64,000 nt of DNA from Halapricum desulfuricans (GCF_017094525.1 NZ_CP064788.1:2155030-2219029), one strand, 5' to 3'; shown: positions 34,512 through 43,311, counted from the stretch's first letter. The notes: generated by a model from the sequence alone, not told the origin. Numbers and translations: made by a program.

Positions 34512-34826
34512 CTACGGCGGTGGGGGACGCCGTCCGCCTGTCTGATCTGGTTTCGCCGGTTCGGTCTCGGTTTCCATCGACGGACAGTCGCCGGGCCAAT
34601 CGACCCACGACTTGAGCACGAGCGCGCCCGGAACGTCCGGGAGTTCGCTGACGTCCTCGCTCCCGCAGCGCGGACAGTAGCGATCCGGTCTCGGATGGCG
34701 ACCGTCGGGAGCGGCCTCTTCGAAGCCGTACCAGATAGCCTGACAGGAACCGCAACCGAACGCTGCCTGTCGTTCGGGTAACGGACCGACGAGTCGTCCG
34801 AGTTGCTCGAAGTACTCCTCGTTCAT
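34512..34826 (-). CDS. Small zinc-ribbon protein
   Basis: A 104-residue protein with one likely treble-clef or ribbon zinc site, CGSC at about residue 25 and CPRC at about 51. Disordered, Pro/Asp/Glu-rich C-terminal residues end in PPPP. I do not recognise the family. Its start (34826) faces the 786-bp gene-poor region, and nikR follows 52 bp downstream. The high acidic content supports a real haloarchaeal gene. Confidence 0.6.
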   Translation of the reverse strand: MNEEYFEQLGRLVGPLPERQAAFGCGSCQAIWYGFEEAAPDGRHPRPDRYCPRCGSEDVSELPDVPGALVLKSWVDWPGDCPSMETETEPAKPDQTGGRRPPPP

Positions 34827-35275
34827 CTACGGGCAGGTACGACACTGCAGGCCCAAAACCGTCCGAGGATTTCCACCTCGTGAGAACTGCGTTCGGCACC
34901 TCGGGTGCCGAAAACCGTCACGAACGTGTAGCCGACAATACAAAGGAGAACCGTCGCGATCCGGCTATCGGCTTCCCGCGCTGGTTTCTCGGGCAGTCTC
35001 CTTGTCGGTTTTCGACCAGAAGAACAGAACTTTCTCTTCGGACTCGGTACGCGACGTGGCGCTTGACCGGGACGTCGTTTTGGAACTCATCGTACATGCA
35101 GCCGCGTCCGTCTACCGTATATACTTTACCCTATCTCTGTCGGGAGGTATAAGTTCTCATAGTAAGTGTTTAAGGCCATTCCGTACACCCTCTATCCGGG
35201 TGGAAAAACATTATAGAACGGTGCATCCATGAACTAATTCTGAATTGGGAGGTTCGAATACAAGGAGTTTTTCAC
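34827..35275. other. Gene-poor, relatively AT-rich stretch
   Basis: No ORF in either strand here has halophilic composition or recognisable similarity. The section from about 35100 to 35275 is clearly richer in A and T than the surroundings and contains several TATA-like boxes (GGTATAAG near 35146, GTTTAAGG near 35168, ATTATAG near 35211). A perfect 7-bp hairpin CGGCACC-TCG-GGTGCCG sits near 34893. It could contain promoters of a small RNA or of the small downstream ORF, or remains of a lost gene. Confidence 0.4.
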
Positions 35276-35297
35276 GGTGGAAATCGTGGAGACAGAT

Positions 35298-35465
35298 ATG
35301 CCTGTGACCGATCAGTTACGTGCCCACGAAGACCGAAACGAGGTCCCTGACGGCGTGTCCCCGACAACAGTATCGACAGACAGAGAGCGCGAGGCCAGTG
35401 GGCGAGCCCCTCCGTTCGACGCGTTCGCCTTGCCGCATATGCGGGCTGTCGACAGCCCGGAGTGA
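35298..35465 (+). CDS. Possible 55-residue acidic protein
   Basis: The frame from the ATG at 35298 has haloarchaeal amino-acid composition (Asp and Glu about 22 percent) and is preceded by an AT-rich promoter-like region. It has no recognisable domain. It ends 34 bp before copy B of the palindromic repeat. An earlier in-frame start at 35277 is possible. It could equally be a chance ORF. Confidence 0.3.
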   Translation: MPVTDQLRAHEDRNEVPDGVSPTTVSTDREREASGRAPPFDAFALPHMRAVDSPE

Positions 35466-35498
35466 CGGCCGTAGGGGAATCGACGATTCCGACCGCTG

Positions 35499-35576
35499 AT
35501 ACGGTCGGTTGTAACGATTTACCGGTACGATCGCATAACGGATGCGATCGATCTGGAACAGACTTACAACCGACCG
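35499..35576 (+). repeat. Palindromic intergenic repeat, copy B
   Basis: This copy is 78 bp long and matches copy A (28526-28603) with two substitutions, in the same orientation. Its end repeats are 13 bp (CGGTCGGTTGTAA and complement) because the outermost bases have diverged. The inner hairpin CGATCGCAT-AACGG-ATGCGATCG is perfect here. It lies 36 bp upstream of acyP. Confidence 0.75.
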
Positions 35577-35612
35577 CTGAACGTTTTGTGTCTGGACGTT
35601 CGACGTGAAGAC

Positions 35613-35891
35613 ATGAGCGAACGCACTCGCGCACACGTGTTCGTCACGGGTCGCGTCCAGGGCGTGTTCTTCCGTGCGACCACCCGCGATACCGCTCGCC
35701 AGCGGGACGTCGACGGATGGGTGAAGAACCTCGACGACGGTCGCGTCGAAGCCGTCTTCGAAGGGGCCGAGGCTGACGTCGAGTCGATGATCGAGTTCTG
35801 CCACGAGGGGAGTCCGCAGGCCCGCGTCGAAGACGTCGGGGTCGAGTACGAACAGCCGCGGGGACTGGACGGCTTCGAGATCAGATACTGA
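35613..35891 (+). CDS. acyP: Acylphosphatase
   Basis: A 92-residue enzyme that hydrolyses acyl phosphates such as carbamoyl or 1,3-bisphosphoglycerate. The catalytic Arg is in GRVQGVFFR and the catalytic Asn in GWVKNLDDGRVEAVFEG, in the normal order and spacing. The ATG at 35613 gives the standard short N-terminus. It lies 36 bp after copy B of the palindromic repeat and 70 bp before the NAD(P)HX repair gene. Confidence 0.92.
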   Translation: MSERTRAHVFVTGRVQGVFFRATTRDTARQRDVDGWVKNLDDGRVEAVFEGAEADVESMIEFCHEGSPQARVEDVGVEYEQPRGLDGFEIRY

Positions 35892-35961
35892 TCGACGAGA
35901 GCGGGCAGTCGCCGACGCGGATCCCCGGAGGCTTTTGCGTCGTCCGGGCGAAGGCGAGAGT

Positions 35962-37416
35962 ATGAGTCTCGGAGAAACGATCACGGGATCACAGATGGCT
36001 GTGATCGACGCCAACAGCGCCGCACTGGGGGTCCCACCGAAGCAACTGATGGAATCGGCGGGCAACGCCGTCGCCCGTACCGTCCGTTCGATCGTCGAAC
36101 CCGGCAGTTCGGTCACGGTCGTCGCCGGACGCGGCAACAACGGCGGCGACGCGTTCGCCGCGGCCCGGTTTCTCGACGACTACGACGTTCGCGTCCGGTT
36201 GCTCGGTCACGCGGAGACGATCGGGACCGACATCGCTCGCGAGAACTGGGCGGCGCTCGAGCGCGCGGCACTCGACGTCGCGGCGTGGCGCGACTCCTCG
36301 GCGATCGCGTTCGACGATCCGGACCTGTTCGTCGACGCGATGCTCGGGACGGGCATCAGCGGTCGGCTCCGCGAACCCGTCGCCACGGCGGCAAAGCGCC
36401 TGAACGACAGCGAGACGCCGGTCCTCTCGGTCGACGTCCCCTCGGGACTCGACGGGGAAACGGGCGCGCTCGCCGACAACGCCGTCGAACCCGACCACGT
36501 CGTCACGTTCCACAAACCAAAGCCCGGACTGGACGCCCTCGAAGCACCCGTCACGGTCGCGGACATCGGGGTCCCGCAGGCGGCAGAACGGTTCGTCGAA
36601 CGCGGCGATCTGCTCCGACTCTCCCGGCCGGCCGACAGTCACAAGGGGGACTTCGGCGAGGTGCTGGTGATCGGGGGCGGCCCCTACACCGGCGCGCCGG
36701 CGCTTGCCGCACAGGCGGCGCTGCGGGCCGGTGCCGACCTCGTCCGGGTCGCCTGTCCCCGCTCGGTCGCCGACGAGATACAGAGTTACAGCGAGAACCT
36801 GATCGTCAGACCGTTCGACGGCGATCGGTTCACTCCCGACTCGGTCGAACGAGTGCTATCACTCGCGGGAGAACACGACAGCGTCGTCCTGGGGCCCGGT
36901 CTCGGCGCGGCCGAGAACACGCTCGTTGCCGTCCGGGAGTTCCTAGAGCGGTACGACGGCTTCGCGGTCGTCGACGCCGACGCGCTGGGGGTCGTCCCCG
37001 GCGTCGAGACCGACGCGACGCTCGTCTGCACGCCCCATCAGGGGGAACTCGAAGCGATGGGCGGCGAGACGGCCGACGACTGGCGCGAGCGCGCCGAACT
37101 GGTCGAGTCGTTCGCGGCCGAGCTCGGACAGACGCTGCTGGTCAAAGGCCCGTACGACGTGCTCTCGGACGGCGAACGGACCCGGGTCAACCGAACCGGC
37201 AATCCCGGGATGACCGTCGGCGGGACCGGCGACGTGCTGGCGGGCACGGTAGGCGCGCTCACGGCGACACAGGAGCCGATGGCCGCGGCCGCGATCGGCG
37301 CGTACGTCACCGGCGCAGCGGGCGATCGCGTCGTCGAACGACAGGGCTACGGTCTCGTGGCGACCGACCTGCTCGGGTCGATTCCGTCGGTGATATGGAG
37401 GGACGAAGATGGGTGA
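35962..37416 (+). CDS. nnr: Bifunctional NAD(P)HX epimerase/dehydratase
   Basis: A 484-residue fusion repairing hydrated NADH and NADPH. The N-terminal epimerase domain (to about 215; GRGNNGGDAFAAARFL and SVDVPSGLDGETG) is followed by the ADP/ATP-dependent dehydratase domain (from SHKGDFGEVLVIGGG; LGPGLG and the catalytic region NPGMTVGGTGDVLAGTVGAL). Length and order match the bacterial and archaeal fused form. The start is ATG at 35962; eight or nine upstream codons are unsupported. The last 8 bases overlap moaC, suggesting coupling. Confidence 0.93.
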   Translation: MSLGETITGSQMAVIDANSAALGVPPKQLMESAGNAVARTVRSIVEPGSSVTVVAGRGNNGGDAFAAARFLDDYDVRVRLLGHAETIGTDIARENWAALERAALDVAAWRDSSAIAFDDPDLFVDAMLGTGISGRLREPVATAAKRLNDSETPVLSVDVPSGLDGETGALADNAVEPDHVVTFHKPKPGLDALEAPVTVADIGVPQAAERFVERGDLLRLSRPADSHKGDFGEVLVIGGGPYTGAPALAAQAALRAGADLVRVACPRSVADEIQSYSENLIVRPFDGDRFTPDSVERVLSLAGEHDSVVLGPGLGAAENTLVAVREFLERYDGFAVVDADALGVVPGVETDATLVCTPHQGELEAMGGETADDWRERAELVESFAAELGQTLLVKGPYDVLSDGERTRVNRTGNPGMTVGGTGDVLAGTVGALTATQEPMAAAAIGAYVTGAAGDRVVERQGYGLVATDLLGSIPSVIWRDEDG

Positions 37417-37903
37417 CACGGACGAGCAGGGCGGGGAGTTGACACATACCGACGAGTCGGGCGAGGCACAGATGGTCGACGTCGGTGACAAGCCCGACAG
37501 CGAGCGCCGGGCGGTCGCCCGCGGGACGATCCACCTGCAGGCGTCGACGGTCGCCGCGATCCGGTCGAACGAACTCGAGAAGGGTGACGTGCTTGCGACC
37601 GCTCGGGTGGGCGCGATTCAGGCCGTCAAACACACCTGGGAGACGATCCCGATGTGCCATCAGATCCCGATCACGAACGTCGAGACGGACTTCGAACTCG
37701 ACGAGACCGAGGTGACGCTGACCGTCACCGTCGAAACGACCGGCAAGACCGGCTGCGAGATGGAAGCGCTGGAGGGCGTCACGACCGGGCTGAACGTCGT
37801 CTGGGACATGGTCAAAGCCGCCGAGAAAGACGGGGCCGGCCAGTACCCCGACACCGCGATCGACGACGTGCGCGTCATCGCGAAGGAAAAACAGACTCGG
37901 TAG
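37409..37903 (+). CDS. moaC: Cyclic pyranopterin monophosphate synthase MoaC
   Basis: A 164-residue enzyme of molybdenum cofactor synthesis, converting the MoaA product to cPMP. Diagnostic are MVDVGDKPDSERRAVARG, MCHQIPITN, TGCEMEALEGV and NVVWDMVKAAEKD, which include the catalytic Lys and Asp. An extra disordered N-terminus of about 20 residues precedes the family start and is common in haloarchaea. It is coupled to nnr by an 8-bp overlap. Confidence 0.95.
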   Translation: MGDTDEQGGELTHTDESGEAQMVDVGDKPDSERRAVARGTIHLQASTVAAIRSNELEKGDVLATARVGAIQAVKHTWETIPMCHQIPITNVETDFELDETEVTLTVTVETTGKTGCEMEALEGVTTGLNVVWDMVKAAEKDGAGQYPDTAIDDVRVIAKEKQTR

Positions 37904-37972
37904 TGTTGAGACTACTCGAAACGTCTCACCGAAGAACGTTTGCGAGGGAAGACCGCTCCGTGCGGACTTCCG

Positions 37973-38011
37973 CGCACTGTTTTGCGAGGGGCCGTAGTGG
38001 CCAACAGTGCG
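37973..38011. other. Nested inverted repeats between moaC and tRNA-Leu
   Basis: CGCACTGTT at 37973-37981 pairs with AACAGTGCG at 38003-38011, enclosing a smaller GGCC-GTAGT-GGCC hairpin. Just upstream CCGC-TCCGT-GCGG (about 37953-37965) forms another stem. This is a candidate terminator for moaC or a structured boundary beside the tRNA. An 11-bp match to the tRNA 3' end also occurs at 37941-37951. Confidence 0.4.
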
Positions 38012-38051
38012 AGCGTGCATCTCGTTCGGCGCGTGTCGCGCCTCACATCGA

Positions 38052-38135
38052 TGCGAGGGAAGGGATTTGAACCCTTGGACCCCTACGGGAGCGGATCTTG
38101 AGTCCGCCGCCGTTTCCAGGCTTGGCTACCCTCGC
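38052..38135 (-). tRNA. tRNA-Leu (anticodon CAA)
   Basis: An 84-nt class II tRNA. The acceptor GCGAGGG pairs with CCCTCGC, and the discriminator is A. The anticodon loop CTCAAGA gives CAA, reading UUG codons. A long variable arm of leucine type lies between the anticodon and T stems. The T-arm is AAGGG-TTCAAAT-CCCTT. No CCA is encoded and no intron is seen. Confidence 0.93.
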
Positions 38136-38359
38136 ACGTCGCCGGCGCGATTACCGTTCACAGCCAATAACGCGCCCGATTTCCGTTGTCTGATTCGGCA
38201 GTTCCCTGTTGGCTCTTGGCTGGTTTAAATCTTACCAGATGGAAGACACCATCTACCCGACGTATCGGCCCTGTCCGGCAAATTCCCCACGGGAAACCTC
38301 GTTCTTCCGAGTGTCTCCGGCCGGTGACGTTGCCGAGCATGGGTAGACTGGCCTGGCTG

Positions 38360-39856
38360 CTAGCAACCCGTTCGATCGATTGCCTGCGTCAGATCGATTT
38401 CCCCGGCGAGTTCGGCCGCGCGGTCGAACGGTGACACCGACCGTCCGTCGCCGCCCGGCCGTTCTCGACCGGCGTGCTCGAAAACTGCGTCGACAAACGC
38501 CTCCCTGACGGACGCGGTGTGAAACAGGCCGTGGAGATACGTGCCGAGCACCCGGTCGGTCGCGACGCTGTTCGGGCCGATCGGTGCCGGAAGCGATCGC
38601 GCGACGCGCGTCTCGCCGGCGTGGATCTCGTAGCCACGCGCGGTCCCGCTCGCACCGTCGATCGGCCCGGCCCCCGCGACTGTCCGGGAGACCTGCCGGA
38701 TGGTCTTCTCGTCGTCGAACCGCGTCACCACGGGAACCAGCCCGAACCCGTCGAGACTGTCGCGCTCGCCGGTGCTTTCGCGGCTCGCGCCGAGCAGTGT
38801 CCGGCCGAGCAGTTGGTATCCGCCGCAGATGCCGACGATCGGGCCGTCGAACGCCCGCAGGCGCTCGCCGAAGCCGGCCTCCCGGAGCGCGAGCAGGTCG
38901 TCGGCGGTGTTTTTGGTCCCCGGAAGGACGACCGCGTCGGCGTCGGAAAGCGTCGCGTCCGGGGGCCGGATCGCCACTCGAACGCCCGGAACACGGGAAA
39001 GCGGATCGAGGTCGGTCGCGTTCGAGAGCCGCGGCAGTCGCACCGCGGCGATTGTGACCGCCCGCGACTCTGCCACGCCGTCGTTCCCACCGCGCACTGT
39101 CGACGCCGTGTTGTCCGGCAACGAGAGGCTGTCCTCCTCGGGCAGTCCCGGGTCCTCGTGGGGGAGCACGCCCAGCACGGGCACGCCCGTTCGCGCTTCG
39201 AGTTCGTCGAGCCCGTCGGTCAACAGGGACCGATCGCCGCGGAACTTGTTGATGACCAGCCCGGCGACCCGGTCGCGGACGTCCTCGGGCATCAACTCGA
39301 GCGTCCCGTAGAGGCTCGCGAAGACGCCGCCGCGCTCGATGTCGCCCACGAGCAGGATCTCGGCGTCGGCGAAGCGCGCGGTCTCGACGTTCGCCAGGTC
39401 CCGGTGCCGGAGGTTGAGCTCCGCGATCGAACCAGCACCCTCCGCGACGATCAGCTCGTTGTCGGCCGCCAGTCGCTCGTAGGCCGCGACGGCCGCCTCG
39501 CGGGCGCGCCCCCAGTGGCGCTCGTAGTACTCCCCGGCCGGGACGTGCCCGACCGGGCGGCCGTCGATCAGCACCTGACTCTCGGCGTCGCCCCGGGGTT
39601 TGAGCAGGACGGGGTTGTGATCTGTCGTCGGGACGACGCCGGCCGCGCGGGCCTGGACGTACTGGGCGACGCCGATCTCACCGTAAGACGTGTCGCTGCC
39701 GACGGACACTGCAGCGTGGGCGTTGTTGCTCATCGTCTGGGCCTTGAAGGGGACGACATCGATACCGCTCTCCGCGAGCCGACGGCAGAGTCCGGCGACG
39801 ACGGTGCTCTTGCCGACGTGGCTGGCCGTCCCGGCGATCAAAAGCGTCGTCGTCAT
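38360..39856 (-). CDS. cbiP: Cobyric acid synthase (adenosylcobyric acid amidotransferase)
   Basis: A 498-residue glutamine amidotransferase that amidates four side chains of the corrin ring. The N-terminal dethiobiotin-synthase-like ATP domain starts [29 protein letters not shown]-like sequence ([19 protein letters not shown]) and [13 protein letters not shown] follow. The C-terminal GATase domain has the nucleophile Cys in [10 protein letters not shown] and His in YLHGLFH. It is the last gene of the minus-strand cobalamin operon, 21 bp after cobA. tRNA-Leu lies beyond its stop; the 224-bp gap between them shows no gene. Confidence 0.94.
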   Translation of the reverse strand: MTTTLLIAGTASHVGKSTVVAGLCRRLAESGIDVVPFKAQTMSNNAHAAVSVGSDTSYGEIGVAQYVQARAAGVVPTTDHNPVLLKPRGDAESQVLIDGRPVGHVPAGEYYERHWGRAREAAVAAYERLAADNELIVAEGAGSIAELNLRHRDLANVETARFADAEILLVGDIERGGVFASLYGTLELMPEDVRDRVAGLVINKFRGDRSLLTDGLDELEARTGVPVLGVLPHEDPGLPEEDSLSLPDNTASTVRGGNDGVAESRAVTIAAVRLPRLSNATDLDPLSRVPGVRVAIRPPDATLSDADAVVLPGTKNTADDLLALREAGFGERLRAFDGPIVGICGGYQLLGRTLLGASRESTGERDSLDGFGLVPVVTRFDDEKTIRQVSRTVAGAGPIDGASGTARGYEIHAGETRVARSLPAPIGPNSVATDRVLGTYLHGLFHTASVREAFVDAVFEHAGRERPGGDGRSVSPFDRAAELAGEIDLTQAIDRTGC

Positions 39857-39877
39857 TCCAGGGTCATCGTCTCCCCA

Positions 39878-40594
39878 TCAGTACTCCGTCCCCTTCCGGG
39901 CGCGCTGGCCGTCCGCCTCGAAGGGGTGGCGATCGGCGCTGACGTGGCTCAGCAGATCGACGTACCCTTCCAGGTACGCGGGCCGTTCGTGCCCGCCGGT
40001 CAACACGAGTTCGAGGTCGTCTGGCCGGTCCTTGATCAGCGCCTGCAGGTCCCCGGGATCGACGAGACCACGATTGGCCGCGTACAGCACCTCGTCAAGC
40101 ACGAGCATGTGGACGCCAGCCTCGGGCTCGCCGTCCAGTTCCAGCGGACCGGACAGGTCCGCTTCGCCCGCGGCCTCGACGAGCTGGCGCGTCCGATCGA
40201 AGGCCGCCTCGGCCGTCGCGGCGTGTTCGCCGTCGCTGGAGCCGTCGAGCAGCCCGTGCCAGCCGTAGTGGCCGCTGTTCTCGTAGCTCAGGCCCGGCAT
40301 CTGCGCGATGGCATTGTACTCGCCACGAGTGGCCTCGACGCTGTCGGCCCCGCCTTTCATGAACTGCAGGACGTGGACGCGATAGCCGTGGCCGGCCGCC
40401 CTGAGGGCCATCCCGAGCGCGGCCGTGGTCTTGCCCTTGCCGTCGCCGTACCAGGCCTGCACGAGGCCGAACGCCTCCGGCGCGGCCGGTTCGATCGGCT
40501 CCGCCGTGGGCCTGACGCCGCGGCCCGGCGTCGCCGCGCGCTTTTCTGTCTGTCGTGGCTGTGCTCCCGATCGTCGATCAGTCTCGTCTGTCAT
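39878..40594 (-). CDS. cobA: Corrinoid adenosyltransferase (CobA/CobO type)
   Basis: A 238-residue P-loop enzyme that transfers the adenosyl group of ATP to Co(I) of corrinoids. Walker A is YGDGKGKTTAALG (about residues 49-61), VHVLQFMKGG follows and the Walker B-like LDEVLYA is near residue 165. A disordered 40-residue N-terminal extension rich in Pro, Arg and Glu precedes the fold and is common in haloarchaeal copies. It overlaps cbiZ by 4 bp. Confidence 0.92.
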   Translation of the reverse strand: MTDETDRRSGAQPRQTEKRAATPGRGVRPTAEPIEPAAPEAFGLVQAWYGDGKGKTTAALGMALRAAGHGYRVHVLQFMKGGADSVEATRGEYNAIAQMPGLSYENSGHYGWHGLLDGSSDGEHAATAEAAFDRTRQLVEAAGEADLSGPLELDGEPEAGVHMLVLDEVLYAANRGLVDPGDLQALIKDRPDDLELVLTGGHERPAYLEGYVDLLSHVSADRHPFEADGQRARKGTEY

Positions 40595-41307
40595 AGCTCG
40601 AAAACCTCCGCTGTCGTGGTCGTAGCGATCCCGTGCTCTGCTTCAGCGACGCTCGCCGGCGGCCGCTCGTCGGTATAGCGCGACCGGAGGCTGGCCGTGA
40701 TGGCGTCGCGAACGCAGGCGCGGACGGCGTCACCGACCGGCGTCGCACTGCCGGAGAAGGCGGCCGGCTCGCCTGCTGGATCGCAGGCCGCGACGACCGC
40801 GTCGCTGGTCGTACCGGTGAACCCGACCGAGGACAGCAGCGTCGCCGTCTTCGCCTCGGCCGCGACGGTCAGCAGGTTCGCCAGCGCCCCGGGGTCGAGA
40901 TCGCGAGTCGTCCCGGCGAAGAGATTGCACGTTCCCGGCGGGCGCTCGTGTGTGGCCGCGTCGTCTTCCCGAGTTCCGCCGACAGACTCGCCCTCGGGGT
41001 CGGGCGGCAGCGTCGCCGGGTTCGAGAGGCCGACCGTGGCGATCACGGCGACCGACCCGGTGCGAGCGACCCTGGCATGTTCCTGAGAGACGCCGGTCAA
41101 CAGCACGGGCGCCTCTGGCTCGAAACCGGCCGCCTCCAGTCGGTCCGTCACGTAGCGGTCGAGGTCCGTCCGCTCCCAGCCGCTGGGGACGGTCACGTTG
41201 TACGCCGCATCGCCGCGCGAGTGACCCCCGTCCCAGCCGGTCGAGAGCCAGCGCGTCTCGGGTCGGCCCACCCGCAAGACGCCGTCGCGGACCGTGGTCT
41301 CAAACAT
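40591..41307 (-). CDS. cbiZ: Adenosylcobinamide amidohydrolase
   Basis: A 238-residue enzyme that removes the aminopropanol side chain from salvaged (pseudo)cobinamides so that they can be rebuilt as cobyric acid. Family marks are LSTGWDGGH, YNVTVP, LTGVSQEHA, TNLFAG-type sequence (GTCNLFAGTTRDL) and GFTGTTSDAVV. In Halobacterium a homologue is required for cobinamide salvage. Its place between cobA and cobD supports corrinoid salvage rather than only de novo synthesis. It overlaps cobD by 8 bp. Confidence 0.92.
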   Translation of the reverse strand: MFETTVRDGVLRVGRPETRWLSTGWDGGHSRGDAAYNVTVPSGWERTDLDRYVTDRLEAAGFEPEAPVLLTGVSQEHARVARTGSVAVIATVGLSNPATLPPDPEGESVGGTREDDAATHERPPGTCNLFAGTTRDLDPGALANLLTVAAEAKTATLLSSVGFTGTTSDAVVAACDPAGEPAAFSGSATPVGDAVRACVRDAITASLRSRYTDERPPASVAEAEHGIATTTTAEVFEL

Positions 41308-42310
41308 CCGTTAGCACCTCCAGCAGCCGGTCGTTCGCCTCGGGTTCGCGGACCGCGACCCGGACGTGCGAGTCGAGCCCCCGGAACGTGGTGGCGTCCC
41401 TGATCGCGACGGCTCGCTCGCGAACGGCCGCGACGAACCGACCGACCGGCCGATCACCCACCTCGAGCAGCAGGAACGGCCCCTCCGACTCGTGCACGTC
41501 GAAGCGTGTCGCAAGCGCCTCGCGCATGCGCTCGCGCTCCCGGGCGACCCGCTCCCGCGTCGCCTCGACGAACGCCCCCTGGCGCATGCAGTGGCTCCCG
41601 ACGGCGAGCGCCGGCGCGCCGAGGTTCCACGGTCGCCGGGCGTTTCGCATCGCCTCGCCGAACGGGCCGGTCGCGACGGCAAACCCGGCCCGGATCCCCG
41701 GCAGCCCGAACAGTTTCGTCAGCGACCGGGCGACGACGACGCCCTCGGTGCCGGCCATCGACGGGCGGTCGGTGTAGCCGAGGAAGGCCTCGTCGATCAG
41801 TAGCGTGGTGTCGCTCTCGCGACAGCGGCGGGCGAACGTGCGGAGGTCGTCCTGCGCGATCGCCTCGCCCGTTGGGTTGTTCGGGTTGCAGACGACCGCG
41901 AGCGCGTGGTCGGCCGGGTCGGCCTCGACAATCGCCTCCGGTGAGACGAACGACGGCGTTCCGCCCTGCAGCCGTATCTCGCGAGCGTATTCCCCGAAAC
42001 TCGGTGCCGGGACGAGCGCGCTGTCGCCCGGATCGACCGCGAGTGCGATCGCCAGCCGGATCGCGGCCAGCCCGCCCGGCGTCGGCACGACCGACTCGGG
42101 CGTGACATCGACGTACTCGGCCGCAGTCTCGCGGTACTCGTTCGGTGGCTCGGGCGGGTACGACCCCGCCCGATCCAGTGCGTCCTCGTAGACGTCGGCG
42201 ACGCCGGGTGGTGTCCGCGGGTTGGTGTTCGCGCTGAAATCCAGCAGTTCGGGGTCGTCGCTGGACCCGTGGGCGACCGGTCCGACGCCGCGTGCTCGTT
42301 CGTCGTTCAT
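41300..42310 (-). CDS. cobD: Threonine-phosphate decarboxylase CobD (PLP, aminotransferase fold)
   Basis: A 336-residue fold-type I PLP enzyme. By context it decarboxylates L-threonine-O-phosphate to aminopropanol phosphate, the linker of the nucleotide loop. It shows DFSANTNPRTPP near the N-terminus, CNPNNPTGE, LLIDEAFLGY and the PLP lysine in ARSLTKLFGLPGIRAG. Motifs alone would also allow histidinol-phosphate aminotransferase; the operon position between cbiZ and cobT-like favours CobD. The correct start is ATG at 42310, overlapping the cobT-like stop by 4 bp; the frame remains open far upstream but only as a shadow. Confidence 0.88.
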   Translation of the reverse strand: MNDERARGVGPVAHGSSDDPELLDFSANTNPRTPPGVADVYEDALDRAGSYPPEPPNEYRETAAEYVDVTPESVVPTPGGLAAIRLAIALAVDPGDSALVPAPSFGEYAREIRLQGGTPSFVSPEAIVEADPADHALAVVCNPNNPTGEAIAQDDLRTFARRCRESDTTLLIDEAFLGYTDRPSMAGTEGVVVARSLTKLFGLPGIRAGFAVATGPFGEAMRNARRPWNLGAPALAVGSHCMRQGAFVEATRERVARERERMREALATRFDVHESEGPFLLLEVGDRPVGRFVAAVRERAVAIRDATTFRGLDSHVRVAVREPEANDRLLEVLTDV

Positions 42311-43305
42311 GCGTGTGTCGTTGCTCCATTCAGCCTCTCGTACAGCGTCGTGATCCGATCGCGAACGCTCGACATCGAGACGTTCTCTCGGGTCGCCGCC
42401 GCGAGCGCGCCGCCCATCCCGGCCCCTTCCTTGGCTTCGCCCGCGAGATAGCGCTCGAAGACGGGGCCGGACGCTTCCTCGAACCCGGGGTCGGTCACGA
42501 CGAGGTCGACCCCCAGCCGCTCGGCCGCCTCGCGGACGTCGGCGGACGGGTCGTCGACGACGAAGGGCGTCGTCGCGACCGAGATCGGGCGGTCGATACC
42601 GTCTGCCCGGAGCAGGCCGGCGACGGCGAGTTGCTGGGTGCCGCCGGCCAGCAGCAGGGCAGTCCCGCTCTCCAGCGCGCCGGCCGCGACGCCGGCGAGG
42701 ACGGCCAGCACGGGGTCGCCGACCGCCGCGAGCGCCTCGCGGGGCCGGCCCTCGAGCTCGCCCGGCGAGTAGCCGCTCGTCGCGAGCGCTGCAGTCACGA
42801 CCCGCCGCTTGCGATCGACCGGGTTCTCCGGCAGCGACGAGGAGACCGACAGGTCGATCCCCAGCGCGTCGCCGACCGCGAGCGCCGTCGTCGTGCCGCC
42901 GGGGACGCTCTCGGCGAGGGTGAGTTGCTCGACCGGAAGCCGTCGGCCGTAGCGCCGTCCGCGCTCCCACAGCGAGGCCGCCTCGGGGACCGCCGTGGGT
43001 TTGCGGATGTCCCTGCCCGGTTCGCTCCCGAGAGCGACCGTCGGCGCGGCCGTCTCAACGCCGAGGCCGGCGTCGATCGCGACGAGGTCGAACCCGGTCA
43101 GTTCGCGGACGGCACGGGTAATCAGCGCCGGCGTCGGGCACCCGCTCGGGCTGACCGGGACGGCCGGCGCTTCCAGCACGTCGCCGTAGGCGAGCAGTTC
43201 CGCGTCGGCGGCGGGCGTGTGCCACATCGCCTCCGGATCGGCCCCGGCGGCGCTGAGTCCCTCGATCGTCGCCGTCTCGGTCGTTCCGACGACCAGTCCC
43301 ATCAT
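42307..43305 (-). CDS. cobT: CobT-like nicotinate-nucleotide:dimethylbenzimidazole phosphoribosyltransferase family protein
   Basis: A 332-residue archaeal protein of the CobT-related UPF0284 family. It shows GLGVETAAPT, ESVPGGTTTALAVG (phosphate-binding), AVGDPVLAVLAG, LLLAGGTQQLA and GAGMGGALAAA. It is expected to activate the lower-ligand base with nicotinate mononucleotide, although archaeal members are less studied. The start choice is secured by a perfect Shine-Dalgarno GGAGGT (43312-43317 on the coding strand) six bases before the ATG at 43305. A second ATG directly follows. cobY ends 46 bp upstream. Confidence 0.83.
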   Translation of the reverse strand: MMGLVVGTTETATIEGLSAAGADPEAMWHTPAADAELLAYGDVLEAPAVPVSPSGCPTPALITRAVRELTGFDLVAIDAGLGVETAAPTVALGSEPGRDIRKPTAVPEAASLWERGRRYGRRLPVEQLTLAESVPGGTTTALAVGDALGIDLSVSSSLPENPVDRKRRVVTAALATSGYSPGELEGRPREALAAVGDPVLAVLAGVAAGALESGTALLLAGGTQQLAVAGLLRADGIDRPISVATTPFVVDDPSADVREAAERLGVDLVVTDPGFEEASGPVFERYLAGEAKEGAGMGGALAAATRENVSMSSVRDRITTLYERLNGATTHA

Positions 43306-43311
43306 CGCGAT

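Noticed and set aside
34880-35232. Two overlapping plus-strand frames (90 and 76 codons) as genes or a transposase remnant
   Set aside because: No recognisable domain, no transposase motif and non-halophilic composition.
38474-40678. A 734-codon plus-strand frame opposite cbiP and cobA
   Set aside because: Antisense shadow; the opposite strand has two complete cobalamin enzymes with all motifs.
42311-42970. Upstream continuation of the cobD frame as one long protein
   Set aside because: The extension lies inside the cobT-like gene in another frame, is Arg/Gly-rich, and the proper cobD ATG at 42310 overlaps the neighbour by 4 bp as elsewhere in the operon.
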